DNA of 64,000 bases from Theocolax elegans. Taxonomy: Eukaryota > Arthropoda > Insecta > Hymenoptera > Cerocephalidae. A program made the position numbers and the translations under genes. Position 1 is the stretch's first letter. Every line of letters starts with the position of its first letter. The notes beneath the pieces are model-generated. The model was given only the letters and a program-made list of their open reading frames with translations, did not search any database and was not told where the DNA came from. This document shows, piece after piece, positions 39,601 to 51,600 of this stretch. The DNA lies in the NCBI GenBank assembly GCA_026168455.1, contig CM047431.1, positions 6,353,603 to 6,417,602 of the forward strand, in the 5' to 3' direction.

Positions 39601-42600
39601 TCCTGGATATATCGGGAATTTCTAAGGTATTCCGGGATAACTTCACTAATTACGGGATTTCCTGGATATATTTGAAATTTCTAAGGTAATCTGAGATAAC
39701 TCTACCTATTACGGCATTTTCTAAATATTTCGGTAATGTCTGAGGTTCGCTGCAATAACCTTACTAATTTTGAAATTTCTTGGATATTTCGGGAATTTCT
39801 AAGTTGATTTGGGATGACTTTACTAATTATGGGATTTCCTGGATATTTCGCGAATTAATAAGGTATTTCACGATAACTCCACCGATTACGGAATTTTCTA
39901 AATATTTCGGTAAACCTTAATAATTTTGAAATTTCTTGGATATTACGTGAGTCTGTAAGTTATTTCGGGATAACTCCAGTAATTACGGGATTTACTAGAT
40001 ATTTCGTGAATTACTGATCTATTTCGGGATAACAGAACCTATTACGGGATTCTCTGGATATTTCGCGAATTAATAAGGTATTTCACGATGACTCCACCGA
40101 TTACGGCATTTTCTAAATATTTGTAATGTCTGAGGTATGCCGCAATAACCTTACTAATTTTGAAATTTCTTGGATATTTCGGGAATTTCTGAAGTATTCC
40201 GGGATAACTCTACTAATTACGGGATTCTCTGGATATTTCGGGAGTTTCTGAGGTATACCAGGATAACACCACTAATTACGGTATTTCCTAGTTATATTGG
40301 GAATATCTGAGTTATTCCTGGATAACTCCACTAATTACGGGATTCTCTGGATATTTCGGGAGTTGCTGAGGTATTCCGGGATAACTCCACCAATTACCGG
40401 ATTTCCTGGATATATCGGGAATTTCTAAGGTATTGCGGGATCACTTCACTAATTACGGGATTTCCTGGATATATTTGAAATTTCTAAGGTATTCTGAGAT
40501 ATCTCTACCTATTACGGCATTTTCTAAATATTTCGGTAATGTCTGAGGTTCGCTGCAATAACCTTACTAATTTTGAAATTTCTTGGATATTTCGGGAATT
40601 TCTAAGTTGATTTGGGATGACTTTACTAATTATGGGATTTCCTGGATATTTCGCGAATTAATAAGGTATTTCACGATGACTCCACCGATTACGGCATTTT
40701 CTAAATATTTCGGTAATGTCTGAGGTATGCCGCAATAACCTTACTAATTTTGAAATTTCTTGGATATTTCGTGAATTTCTGATGTATTCCGGGATAACAC
40801 AACAAATTACGGGATTTCCTGGATATATCGGAAGTTTCTAAGATATATCGAGATAACTCTATCAATTACGGCAATTTTTAAATATTTCTGTAATGTCTGT
40901 GGTATGTCGAGATAACTATAATAACTTCTGGATATTTTGGGAATATCTGAGGTATTCCAGGATAACTCCACCAATTACGGGACTTCCTGGATATATCGGG
41001 AATTTCTGAGGTATTACGGGATTACTCCACTAATTACGGGATTTCCTGGATTTATCGGAAATTTCTTAGGTATTCCGAGATAACTTTACCTATTACGGTA
41101 TTTTCTAAATATTTCGGTAATGTCTGAGGTACGCTGCAATAACCTTACTAATTTTGGATTCTGTGGACATTTTGGGAATTTCTGAGTTATTTCGGATAAC
41201 TTCACTAATTACGGGATTTATAAATATTTTGAGAATTTTGTGAGGTATTTCGTGATAATTCTACCATTTACGGGATTTTCTAAATATTTCTGTAATTTTA
41301 AGGGGTATTCCGAGATCACTTTACCAATTACGGCATTTTCTAAATATTTCGGTAATGTCTGAGGTAAGCCGCCATAAATTCACTAATTTTGAAAAATCTT
41401 GTATATTCGGGAATTTCTGTGTTTTTTCGGGATATCTTCACCAATTACGTGATTTGGAAATATTTCTGTAATTTTGAAACGCATTCCGAGATAACTCTAT
41501 CAATTACAGGATTTCCTTGATATTTTGGGATTTTCTGAGGCAATCCGGGAAAACTCCACTAATTACGGGATTTCTTTGATATTTCGGGAATTACTGGGTT
41601 ATTTCGGGATAACTTCACTAATTGCGGGAGTTCCTGGATATTTGGGAATTTCTGAGGTATTCCGGGATAACTTCACTAATTTTGAAATTTCCTGGAAATT
41701 TCGGGAATGTCTAAGTTATTTCGGGATAACTTTACTAATTACGGGTTTTCTTGGAAATTTTGGGCATTTTTGAGGTATTCCGGGATAACTCCACCAATTA
41801 CGTGATTTTCTAAACATTTCGGTAATGTCTGAGGTATGCCTTGATAACATCACTAGTTTTGGATTTTCGTCGGATCTTGTCCTAACTTTGGTATGTCTTT
41901 AGTAATATAAATATGATAAAAACCAAGTTATGTCTTGCTAATGACCATTTTTACGGGATTTATTCGATATCTTATAATAATATTAATAAAAATGATTTCC
42001 ATTTTGATCTCTTATAACGCGAAAACAAATTTAGGTAGTATTTTTAAATTGTATTTTAGTATTGTGACTGATATACAGGGTGTCCTAAAAGTAACGATAT
42101 ACCAATAAATATTCCAGGTAAAAGCTTTTTTAAAAGAGGTGAAGGTCATTCCTTAAGTAACTTTTTACGACGAATCCAGTGGTGAACTTGGATTTGACCT
42201 TCAACTTGTCATCAAGGTCATTTCAAGGTCAACTTTGTTTTTTTAAATGGGAACCCCTATTTTTGACAATAGCAATTGAAAGAGCGGGAAATTTTACGTC
42301 TAAACATGTACTCAGGTCATAGGTCAAGGTGACCTTGAACCTTCTGCTGAAGGTTATTAAGTTTTAGGTATTGATTGGCTCCGATCTGTACTTGTTTGAC
42401 TTAGGGGTATTAAAAAGGTCAAGGGAATTCTTGTAATAATGGTATCCAATGGTGACCTTGGATTTGTCCTAGCGTTAGACTTCGAAGGTCATTCGAAGGT
42501 TAACTTTTTTTAATGAAAACGGCTATTTTTCACAACAACAATCAAAAGAGCGGGAAATTTCACTCGAACCTGCTATTGATTAACACCAATCTGTAAGTTT

Positions 42601-45600
42601 GAACCTTCAAGGTCATTGCGAGGTCAGTTTTTTTACATTTAGCGTTACCCAGGAACAACGACGTGGACATAGTAAAATCTGTTCCCTTTGGGGTGCTTGA
42701 TTAGCGTGAATCCCCTTGCCTCTCACGTTTTGGGTGCTTGATTAACGTGAGTTTCTTGCCTCTCACACTTAATTATTAGCAGTAATAATCTCATCTTACT
42801 TCAAGTGCTCGATCTCTCTATTCACTTCTTGACAGTAAGCTAATCGATGGTAAAAAGCACTAACACTATTTTGGATCGTTTCAATAGGAATGAGAGCAGA
42901 TTCGTCTATGATCCTTTGCCGTAATTCTTCCAAGTTTCGGGGTTTGGTTTTGTACCCCCGATATTTTAGATAACCCCAATAAAAATAGTCTAATGGCGTC
43001 TAATCTGGTGACCTAGCTGGCCATTCAATTGCGCCCCTTCTTCCTATCCAACGATTAGCAAATATCTCATCTAAGTAAGCGCGAACGTCTCGTGCATAGT
43101 GAGGTGCTGCACCGTCCTGTTGAAGCCATGTATTTTCGAAGTTCTCTCCTACTATTTCTCTAATAGTAGGAACTATTTAAGCTCGAAGCATATTTTCATA
43201 GTTTTCAGCAGTTAATTTCCCATCAATAAAAAATGGTCCTATAATACGGTTATTAAGTATTCCTGCTCAAACATTCAATTTTTGCGGGTACTGCGATTTG
43301 TCTTCACGCATCCAGCGAGGATTTTCATCTGCCCAATATCTGCAATTATGTCTGTTCAAAGTCCCGTCTAGTTGTAAAGTTGCTTCATCTGTAAAAGCTA
43401 TGTTTGATGGAAGGTTAGGATCTTCAACTATGAGTGCCATCATGTTTCCACAAAACTGAACGCGACGATCAAAATCGTCTTCGTTTAATTTGTGAACAAA
43501 GTTCACTTTAAATGGATGAAAATTGGATTATTTTAATATTTTGCTTACAGATGATTTGCTTGCGTTATGCTCTTGAGCAATTCTGCGGATGGAAGAATGC
43601 GAATTTTCAATAAATGATAATAAAACATTCAGTGACTGCCCTTCACCCGTTGCTGACCTTGATCTGCCAGACTTAGGTAGATCTCTAACACTGCCAACAT
43701 TATTAAACTTTGTAATTGTATTTTGAACGGTTGAGAGTGCGATTAGAGTTCTACTAACCCTAAATGTTTCATTAAAAACATTCATTACTGCCCTGTACGA
43801 TCTATCCATTTGACCCCAGCCTGTCATCATGAGAAGTGATATTCTTTCTCTTTCAGTGAGGTGTTGCATTTTAAGTTGACGGATCAAACCTTACTCAAAA
43901 ATCAATCAGAATGAAAAACATAAAAATGACAACGGAGATACTCGTCTAAGAAATGATAGTGATAATCTGATATTTTTAGCTAAAGCTGTACCACAATTTT
44001 TCATGCAAACTAGATATTTTAAAGATAAAATAATTGGAAATTTAAAACTTGTTTAAGTATTAGTTTATAAAGTTATTGATCATTAGTTGATAAAGTATTA
44101 GTTCTTTTTTTGAGGGTTGAAAGTTTAAGATTAGTGAGATGCGAGTTCATAACATAGAGATTTATGCGATATGTTAATAATTACAAGTAAGAACCTGATC
44201 AATTCATGTAAATAAAGCATCCCGATCGTGAGAGACGAGGGGATTCACGCTAATCAAGCACCCCAAAGGGAACAGATTTTACTATGTCCACGTCGTTGTT
44301 CCTGGGTAACGCTAAATGTAAAAAAACTGACCTCGCAATGACCTTGAAGGTACAAACTTACAGATTGGAGTTAATCAATAGCAGGTTCGAGTGAAATTTC
44401 CCGCTCTTTTGATTGTTGTTGTGAAAAATAGCCGTTTTCATTAAAAAAAAGTGCTTCGAATGACCTTCAAGGTCTAACGCTAGGTCAAATCCAAGGTCAC
44501 CATGGGATACCATTATTACAAGAATTCCCTTGACCTTTTTAATACCCCTAAGTCAAACAAGTACAGATCGGAGCCGATCCATACCTAAAACTTAATAACC
44601 TTCAGCAGAAGGTTCAAGGTCACCTTGACCTATGACCTGAGTACATGTTTAGACGTAAAATTTCTCGCTCTTTCGATTGCTATTGTCAAAAATAGGGGTT
44701 TCCATTTAAAAAAACAAAGTTGACCTTGAATGACCTTGAATGACAAGTTGAAGGTCAAATCCAAGTTCACCACTGGATTCATCGTAAAAATTTACTTAAG
44801 GAATGACCTTCACCTTTTTTAAAAAAGCTTTTACCTGGAATATTTATTGGGTGTATTGTTACTTTTAGGACACCCTGTATGTATTGGTAGTTGTTTAATT
44901 TGTATTTATTCTCCGACTGTGATATTTTAAAACTAATATCACTGTGCAATATTGTATTAATACAAGCCTTTGTATAGTATTTATTTTTATTTAAGAATTG
45001 TAAATTTTTACTGTACAAATAAACTTACATCTATCTATCTATCTATCTATTTAGTTTACCTTTGGTTACTTGCATACGTTTTTGCCCCTCCCCACCAGCT
45101 ATCGTATATTTTTGTATATTATAAATTATAATCCTTTTTAATAAGAATAGCTTTAAATACCCTTTATTATAATCATAGTGCGATGTCTAACAAATACTAT
45201 GTTTTAATATAACACAAATAAGTGATAAATTAGTAAGCTAGTTAGTGTTATTATATGCTGTATTAAGGAAATGAAAGATAATAGAACTAGATAATTAATT
45301 GTTAAACAACCGTCTTTAGAGTATATTTTTTTTCTTGTAATTATATTAATAAAATACATTAAAAATTGTAAGTACAATATTTCTATATAAGATTTGAGTT
45401 TTGATTTTGGTAAGTCGTATATAAAAATTACGAATTTGTCAGCATTCTAAAATTGAACTTTTTTGGATAAATAATATGATTCTATACTATTTGATAATAA
45501 TTTAAGCAATTTTTATTCTAAATATACCAAATATGTATTTTTATTTTTTTATATAATCTTATACAATATCATTACGCTGATAATAATGTATAATATGTTG

Positions 45601-48600
45601 TTTTTGATTTTGTGTAACATCTAGTGTATATAATGTAAAATCTAATTGCAAATTGCTTTATTTTCAGATATGCCTTCAAATTCCAGATCATCTCATGTCG
45701 GAATCAGTAGAAATAATATTACATTTGGAGCAGTACACAAATGCATCAATTTTTATTTTAGGTGATACAACATATGAATATTGTTGTAATGATAAACTCG
45801 GAATAGACCATGTTGGAGCGGATGCTTTTATTCACTTTGGACATGCGTGCTTATCTTATGTCGATAGTATACCAACTTTTTATGTTTTCCCTGAACAATA
45901 CCTCAACGTACAGAAGCTGTTTGATAAATTTTTACATTACTTTAAAGATACGGACGTAAATATCTTACTTTATTATGATGTATCATACGCTTATATTGTA
46001 GGTAAATAAAAGATACCTGTACATATGCATATAACATTAGCTTACAGACGTTTAGCAAAACGTTTTAGGGGAATGTCGTAGCTGATTACAGATTCCTATA
46101 TTACATTTTTCGTTATATAAATTTGTTTATTATTTTTAATTGTTTGTTGCTGTTGTTGCACATTTCTTATGAATTACAAAATACGCAATGATAAAAATAA
46201 TTAGAAAATATCAAAAATTGTATAATTAACGAAAAGTACAAAAATATCGGTAAATGTGTAGTTTTGTATAGGATTCGACATCCCCCTAAATCGTGTAATT
46301 TTATACGTATAACATTACTTTTCTGAAATTATAACAATCTATTTTTATTTCAGAGTCAGTTTATACAAAATTAAGAGGCAAATATTGTAATTTATTTATT
46401 TCTACACTAGAATGTATTTCAAATGTACCATTCACGACTTGTACAAATAATTGTACATCTAAAATTTTGGGAAGATGTTGTAAATTATCCACCGAGAAAG
46501 AAACACAAAATTTTAATGCAGTCTTCTTAGGTCCTGCAAATACAACATTATTAGCACTAACAATGAGTTTACCCTTCTACAAATGGCATATCTATCATGA
46601 TTTTGAATTTAAACAATACAACATTTTACAATCATTATATTTTAAAAGAAGAAATTATTTAATTGAAAAAATAAGAAAAGCTATGATTTTTGGTGTAGTT
46701 ATTGCTTCTCTAAATATTACAGATTATTTGAGGATTAGTCAATTATTGAAACAAATATTTAAACAAATAAACAAAAAGGTTTATTTATTATGTGTAGGGA
46801 AGATTAATCCTGTTAAACTTGCTAATTTTCAAGAGGTATGTTCATTATAATACATAAACAAATTCAAAAATCTAAAAAAAAATAAGTTTTTTTATGCAGT
46901 AGCGGAACATACTGTAACAGAGCAGGGGATTTCGGTGCGGTCCTCGTGGACACTACCGAGGCTTGTAAGTGCGTACTTATACCTTTTACTTTAGCGGCAT
47001 GGAAATTCGCGTTGTCCGAGTCAAACTTTTGTCCAGGCTAAGAATCAGTTTCTCTGCGAAAAATTCTTGGCGAGGGTATCAGGGTATTATGCTCTATGAA
47101 TATAGCCACGATTTTGGTCTCGGTCATTGTTTGAATACTGAATGAATATACAAAAAAAACCGGTTGTGTAGGTATTGGCAATACCACACTGAAAAAATGT
47201 TGTAATAAAATTTGCAAATTTTCTAATACAAATTGCTATATTTTATAATAATCGGTGGATGTATTTGTATTATGAGTGATTTTATAATTTTTTAATAAAA
47301 TTATTAGCATAATAAAAAGTACCAAAAATTTAAGCAATATTTATTAATTGAGTTTTATAAAAATTACTATGTTGCATAGCAAAAATCATGATGTACAAAA
47401 ATTATAATTCAGTAAACCATATGCTCAATATAGCAAAATTTGTGACTTTCATAGTAATACTTGATATATTTTTGAGTAAATGATAATATGTAAATATTCT
47501 TATTCAAAATAATAATATTTGTCATATTCATAATAAAATTGGTAGGTAGGGGAAAGAAACCATGTCTACACAAGTTCGAGCGTTTGTCGACGTCCGCAAC
47601 GTAGTTTTTCGTGAATTTAATGTACTTCAGGTAAAGAATCTATGCTAACATTGAGTTGCTTACCAACCACGACCACAATTAGACCTTTTTATTTTTTTTT
47701 TTGCGATTAACCAATCTAATTTTTTATTAAATTATGTAAAACTACTTTTATCCTCAAATAAAAAAATGAAGAAACTGATATCATGTATAGTAACGGTAAG
47801 GTATTGTTTAGCTTACTACTTCACTAATTCGAGCAACATCAGCGAACAGTGCGGTAATGTTCGAATCGGCTCGGACCGACAATATTCGGCTCGGTTCTGT
47901 TTGTCGTGGCTAAACAGGCGAAATCGGCTTCGCATGCGGACCCGAATAACAGAATTTAGAGATATAGCCGCCTTGACACGACAGGTGTTGTCTCCCCGCG
48001 TCCCGTGTTTTAGCATCGTCTGTGCTTGTTTTGTCGTTATGTGCATGAGTACGTTTTATCTGTAGGCCGATCCTGTAATCGCGGTGTGTATCTTAACATA
48101 AAAAACCGACTTGCAGTAATGCAAACTCGATGCACATGCGGACCGCACCGGTTGTCGTATACCGCAACGAGAGAGATATATGATATGATATAGTCTTTAT
48201 TTGGATACAAATTGGGGAAGTATCCCCGAGTACACTGCAGTAAGTAATGAAGAACATCAAGATAGACTATGCGTCGCAAAAACATTAGTTGTACGTTTGA
48301 ATAAAAAGAATAAAAACAGTAAATATAATTAAAAGGCTAGCGATGACGCCTAAAGGTAGCACAAAAATAACTTTGTAATATAAAATATATAGGTAAATAA
48401 AAACAATTTAACAATAATTAAAAACAATATATATACAATAAAAGATAGGAAAACTAGTTAATATAATTTTCGCTAGAAACGCAGAATAAAACGCAATAAC
48501 TGAGAATTAAAATTACTTAAATTAGTAGCTTAATCTGACAAGGCGAACCGCGAATTCAGGCGTGAGGCATCTCTGGGACCACAATATCTGAGAGAGAGAA

Positions 48601-48635
<35 letters not shown>

Positions 48636-51600
48636 AAAATTGGAGAAAAAGAGTTATTTCAAAAATAATACATTATTCTGAAATGTAATTATTTTGAATA
48701 CAATAATTTACAGAAACATCCAATAAATGAAAAATGAGATACGGACAAATTACAATCAGTTCATACTACATTCGCTCGTAACTGTAAAGAAAATAGTAAT
48801 TGATCAGGGCAAAGGTTTTTCCTCAATGATTTATAATACCATTTTTCAAAATTCAAATAATTTTGCGAGTTATTATCTTATCTATTACTGATGTTTAGAG
48901 TATGTTTGTGACGTTATTTTCGATAAATTTTAGCACCTGAAGAAAGAGACAAATTGTCTTCGAAATGTCGTGCAATTAATTACTTATATTGATGTGCCAA
49001 ATCAATCGAAAGATCCTTGCAAAATTAAAATATCACGAGGGGAAAATGGAAAATAAATAGTGAATTGATTGCGCTAAACCAGTCTCGTTTATCGACTTGT
49101 AGCTTCAAATGTAGACCTCGGCGACAGTTAAACATTTTTGTTTACTGCTCCTTTTCATTTTTATTTTAATAAATTCAATTTATTGTTCCAATGTAATGTT
49201 CGTATAATTGAATTTTATCCCACGTACAATTCCTTCCATGATCCAAAGAGTCCGTATATATAAATTGACAAGTGCTTGACGCGATATCATTATTTTGCGG
49301 TCAGTTTCAGATTCGATTTTAATTTTTACCTGGTCGTTTTCTGAAACCGGTCCTCGGTTTCCGACTAACACTTAACACATTTGGTAGAGCGAACAGGTAA
49401 ATGCAGCCGCAACACGGGAAAATACGTTTGTTGAAATACGGTAAGATCGACCCTATCGCTGAGCAGCCGCGATAAATGAACAAACGTCCGTATAGCAATC
49501 TCACTGTTAAAACATATAATGATTCATTGAGGTGTAACACTACTTAATTTTTAAAGTCATTTTTAAAATATTTAAAGTTATAAATACAAAATTCGCTTTA
49601 TTGGACATTATATTACAACTCTGTACGAGTAAAATGAGCCGCGATAGAAGCCTTTACGACACCTGCAGGCTGAGAAAATTAGATTTTTCTTATAGATCTT
49701 TGTATATAACAAATAGACTTAAACAAATAGTTATTAATATTTCAAGCTAAAATTTTTACCTATTGTTAAGTACCCGAAGATCTTCAAGAAGAAGTATATT
49801 AGGATTTTTTAAAAGCAAAAATAAATTAATTATGCAAAAAGTAAAAAAGGCTAAAAATAACGGTTTTTTGCTTTTTGCAAGTAAACTAATTACCGAAATT
49901 TAATTTCAGTAATCTCATTTGTAGGTACTGACAATACATATAAGTTTGTGTTTTTATTATTTTTCGCTATTCCTAATGGCTTATTATTTATAAGCAAAAA
50001 CCAGTTTTCGTATATTTATTCATTATTTCAACAATTACAAAGACTAAAATCGTGGCCATAATCATATTCAATCATCAATAAAATCAGCATGATATCCTGA
50101 TACCTTCCTTAAGGGGATGTCGGACCTATTACCTCCGTCAATAGTCGCACGATCTCCGTGGCGCTGTGGTTAGGTGCCAATTTCGATGATCAACGTATTT
50201 AAAACATAAATTTTAAAAAGTACAGCTATGTTCGGCTATTGTAAGATACTTTCCCCCTTAGCCATGACTACAATTATGGTAATTGAAATATTACTCTTGG
50301 CAGAAAATGTGTATTTTTTTAAAGTAACGGGTAATGCATTTTGAATGTCATCGAGCGTTGAGAGTAGCGACTCGTATTACACACTTCTTTAAAAAAATAA
50401 ACATTTGCTACAAAGTGTAACAGCATCGTTTTTAGTCATAGCTAGAGGGGAAAGTACCTTAGAGCAGCATAAAATAGATATAATGTTTAAATTTTATGTT
50501 TGAAGTACGCTTATCGTCGAATGTGCCATCTAACCGCAGCGTCACTAAGATCAAGCGGTTAGCCACGGAGACTATAGTTCCGATATCTTCATAAGAACTG
50601 TTCGCAGATAAACAGTGTCTTAATTTTTGTTTTTAAAGAAGTCTAGCCAGCCTGCACTACTTGGACAGTATTAGAATCTTATAACAGTTATTGCCTTGCA
50701 CACTCTCCCGATTCCTTTACAAGCAATGATCTTCTTTGCGTTGTCTTGCGTGATCACGGGATTACGCAATTTTTGTATATACAGACGATCGGGAGTATAA
50801 GAACACAGGCCCTTTACAGTGTGAAAGAAAGCTACTTTACATGTAAACTCCAGCCCATTAACTGTTGGCTACATTATACAAAATAAGGTAAATTTCAATG
50901 TTCCGTACCTACCTTAAAAATTGACGTGCAGAAACTTGTCGGGTAGCACTACAAAGCTTATTGTATTAGATTTTCAGTTATATATAAGTTTATTGAATCA
51001 ATGTTTACACAATATTTATATTTTAAACATTTTAATGTGCAATATGCAAACTGTAAAAAATCATCTTTAGATCCCTGTACGTAATATAATGTCGTATTTT
51101 AAAAACTGAAGCGATGATAAAAGTTCTAGCGGTATATTTTAGCTGTTTTAAGAGCTTTCGATTATTTTTTTTAAATTTTTGTAAATTAATGTTTATAAAG
51201 GCTATGGAAGTTTAAACTTGTGATATTTTATAAGATATAGTGAAATTTTCACTATTCTACTTTATTTTTATGTTATATGGCCAAAAATTAATGGATGGGA
51301 GTGTACTGTTACTATTATAAACTAAAAATGATAAAATAATACTTTGAATGTAATATGAATAGAAAATTAAACATTTTTCTTTCAGATTGACATATTTGTA
51401 GTAGTGAGTTGTCCTGAAGCTAGTTTAATAAATTTACGTGAATATTTCAAACCAGTAGTGACACCTTATGAAGTAGATCTAGCATTCAATGACACCCGAA
51501 TATTTTCTCTCCTACATACAGTAGATTTTAAACAGATTCTTCCTGGCGGAGTAAATTATGAAAAATTTAAATGCAGTGTTACTGTTAACAAATCAGATGG

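Larger units (their letters stand above)
3617..45667 (+). other. DPH2 intron 1, about 42 kb
   Basis: The intron runs from the donor AAG|GTATTT to the acceptor TTATTTTCAG at 45658-45667. Almost all of it is mobile or satellite DNA: foldbacks, two LINE relics, a Ty3/gypsy element with LTRs, a solo LTR, a Penelope-like element, the 59-bp satellite and a mariner-type element. No other host gene was recognised inside it. The length depends on the assembly being correct across the repeats. Confidence 0.75.
46836..51385 (+). other. DPH2 intron 3 (4550 bp)
   Basis: It starts GTATGT and ends TTTTTCTTTCAG. It holds element debris: weakly related inverted blocks around 46990-47150 and 49990-50120 (both with AAATCGTGGC or its inverse), a (GA)n run at 48591-48633, a hammerhead-like repeat at 48936-48985 and a foldback at 50153-50571. 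Open frames around 47770-48285 and 49180-49540 match no family I recognise. Confidence 0.8.

Noticed and set aside
25850..41773. Open frames of 60-124 codons inside the satellite
   Set aside because: They arise from the repeated monomer, recur as identical peptides wherever the block is duplicated, and match no family.
47766..48285. Frames in DPH2 intron 3
   Set aside because: Overlapping on both strands with no recognised motif; likely chance frames in element debris.
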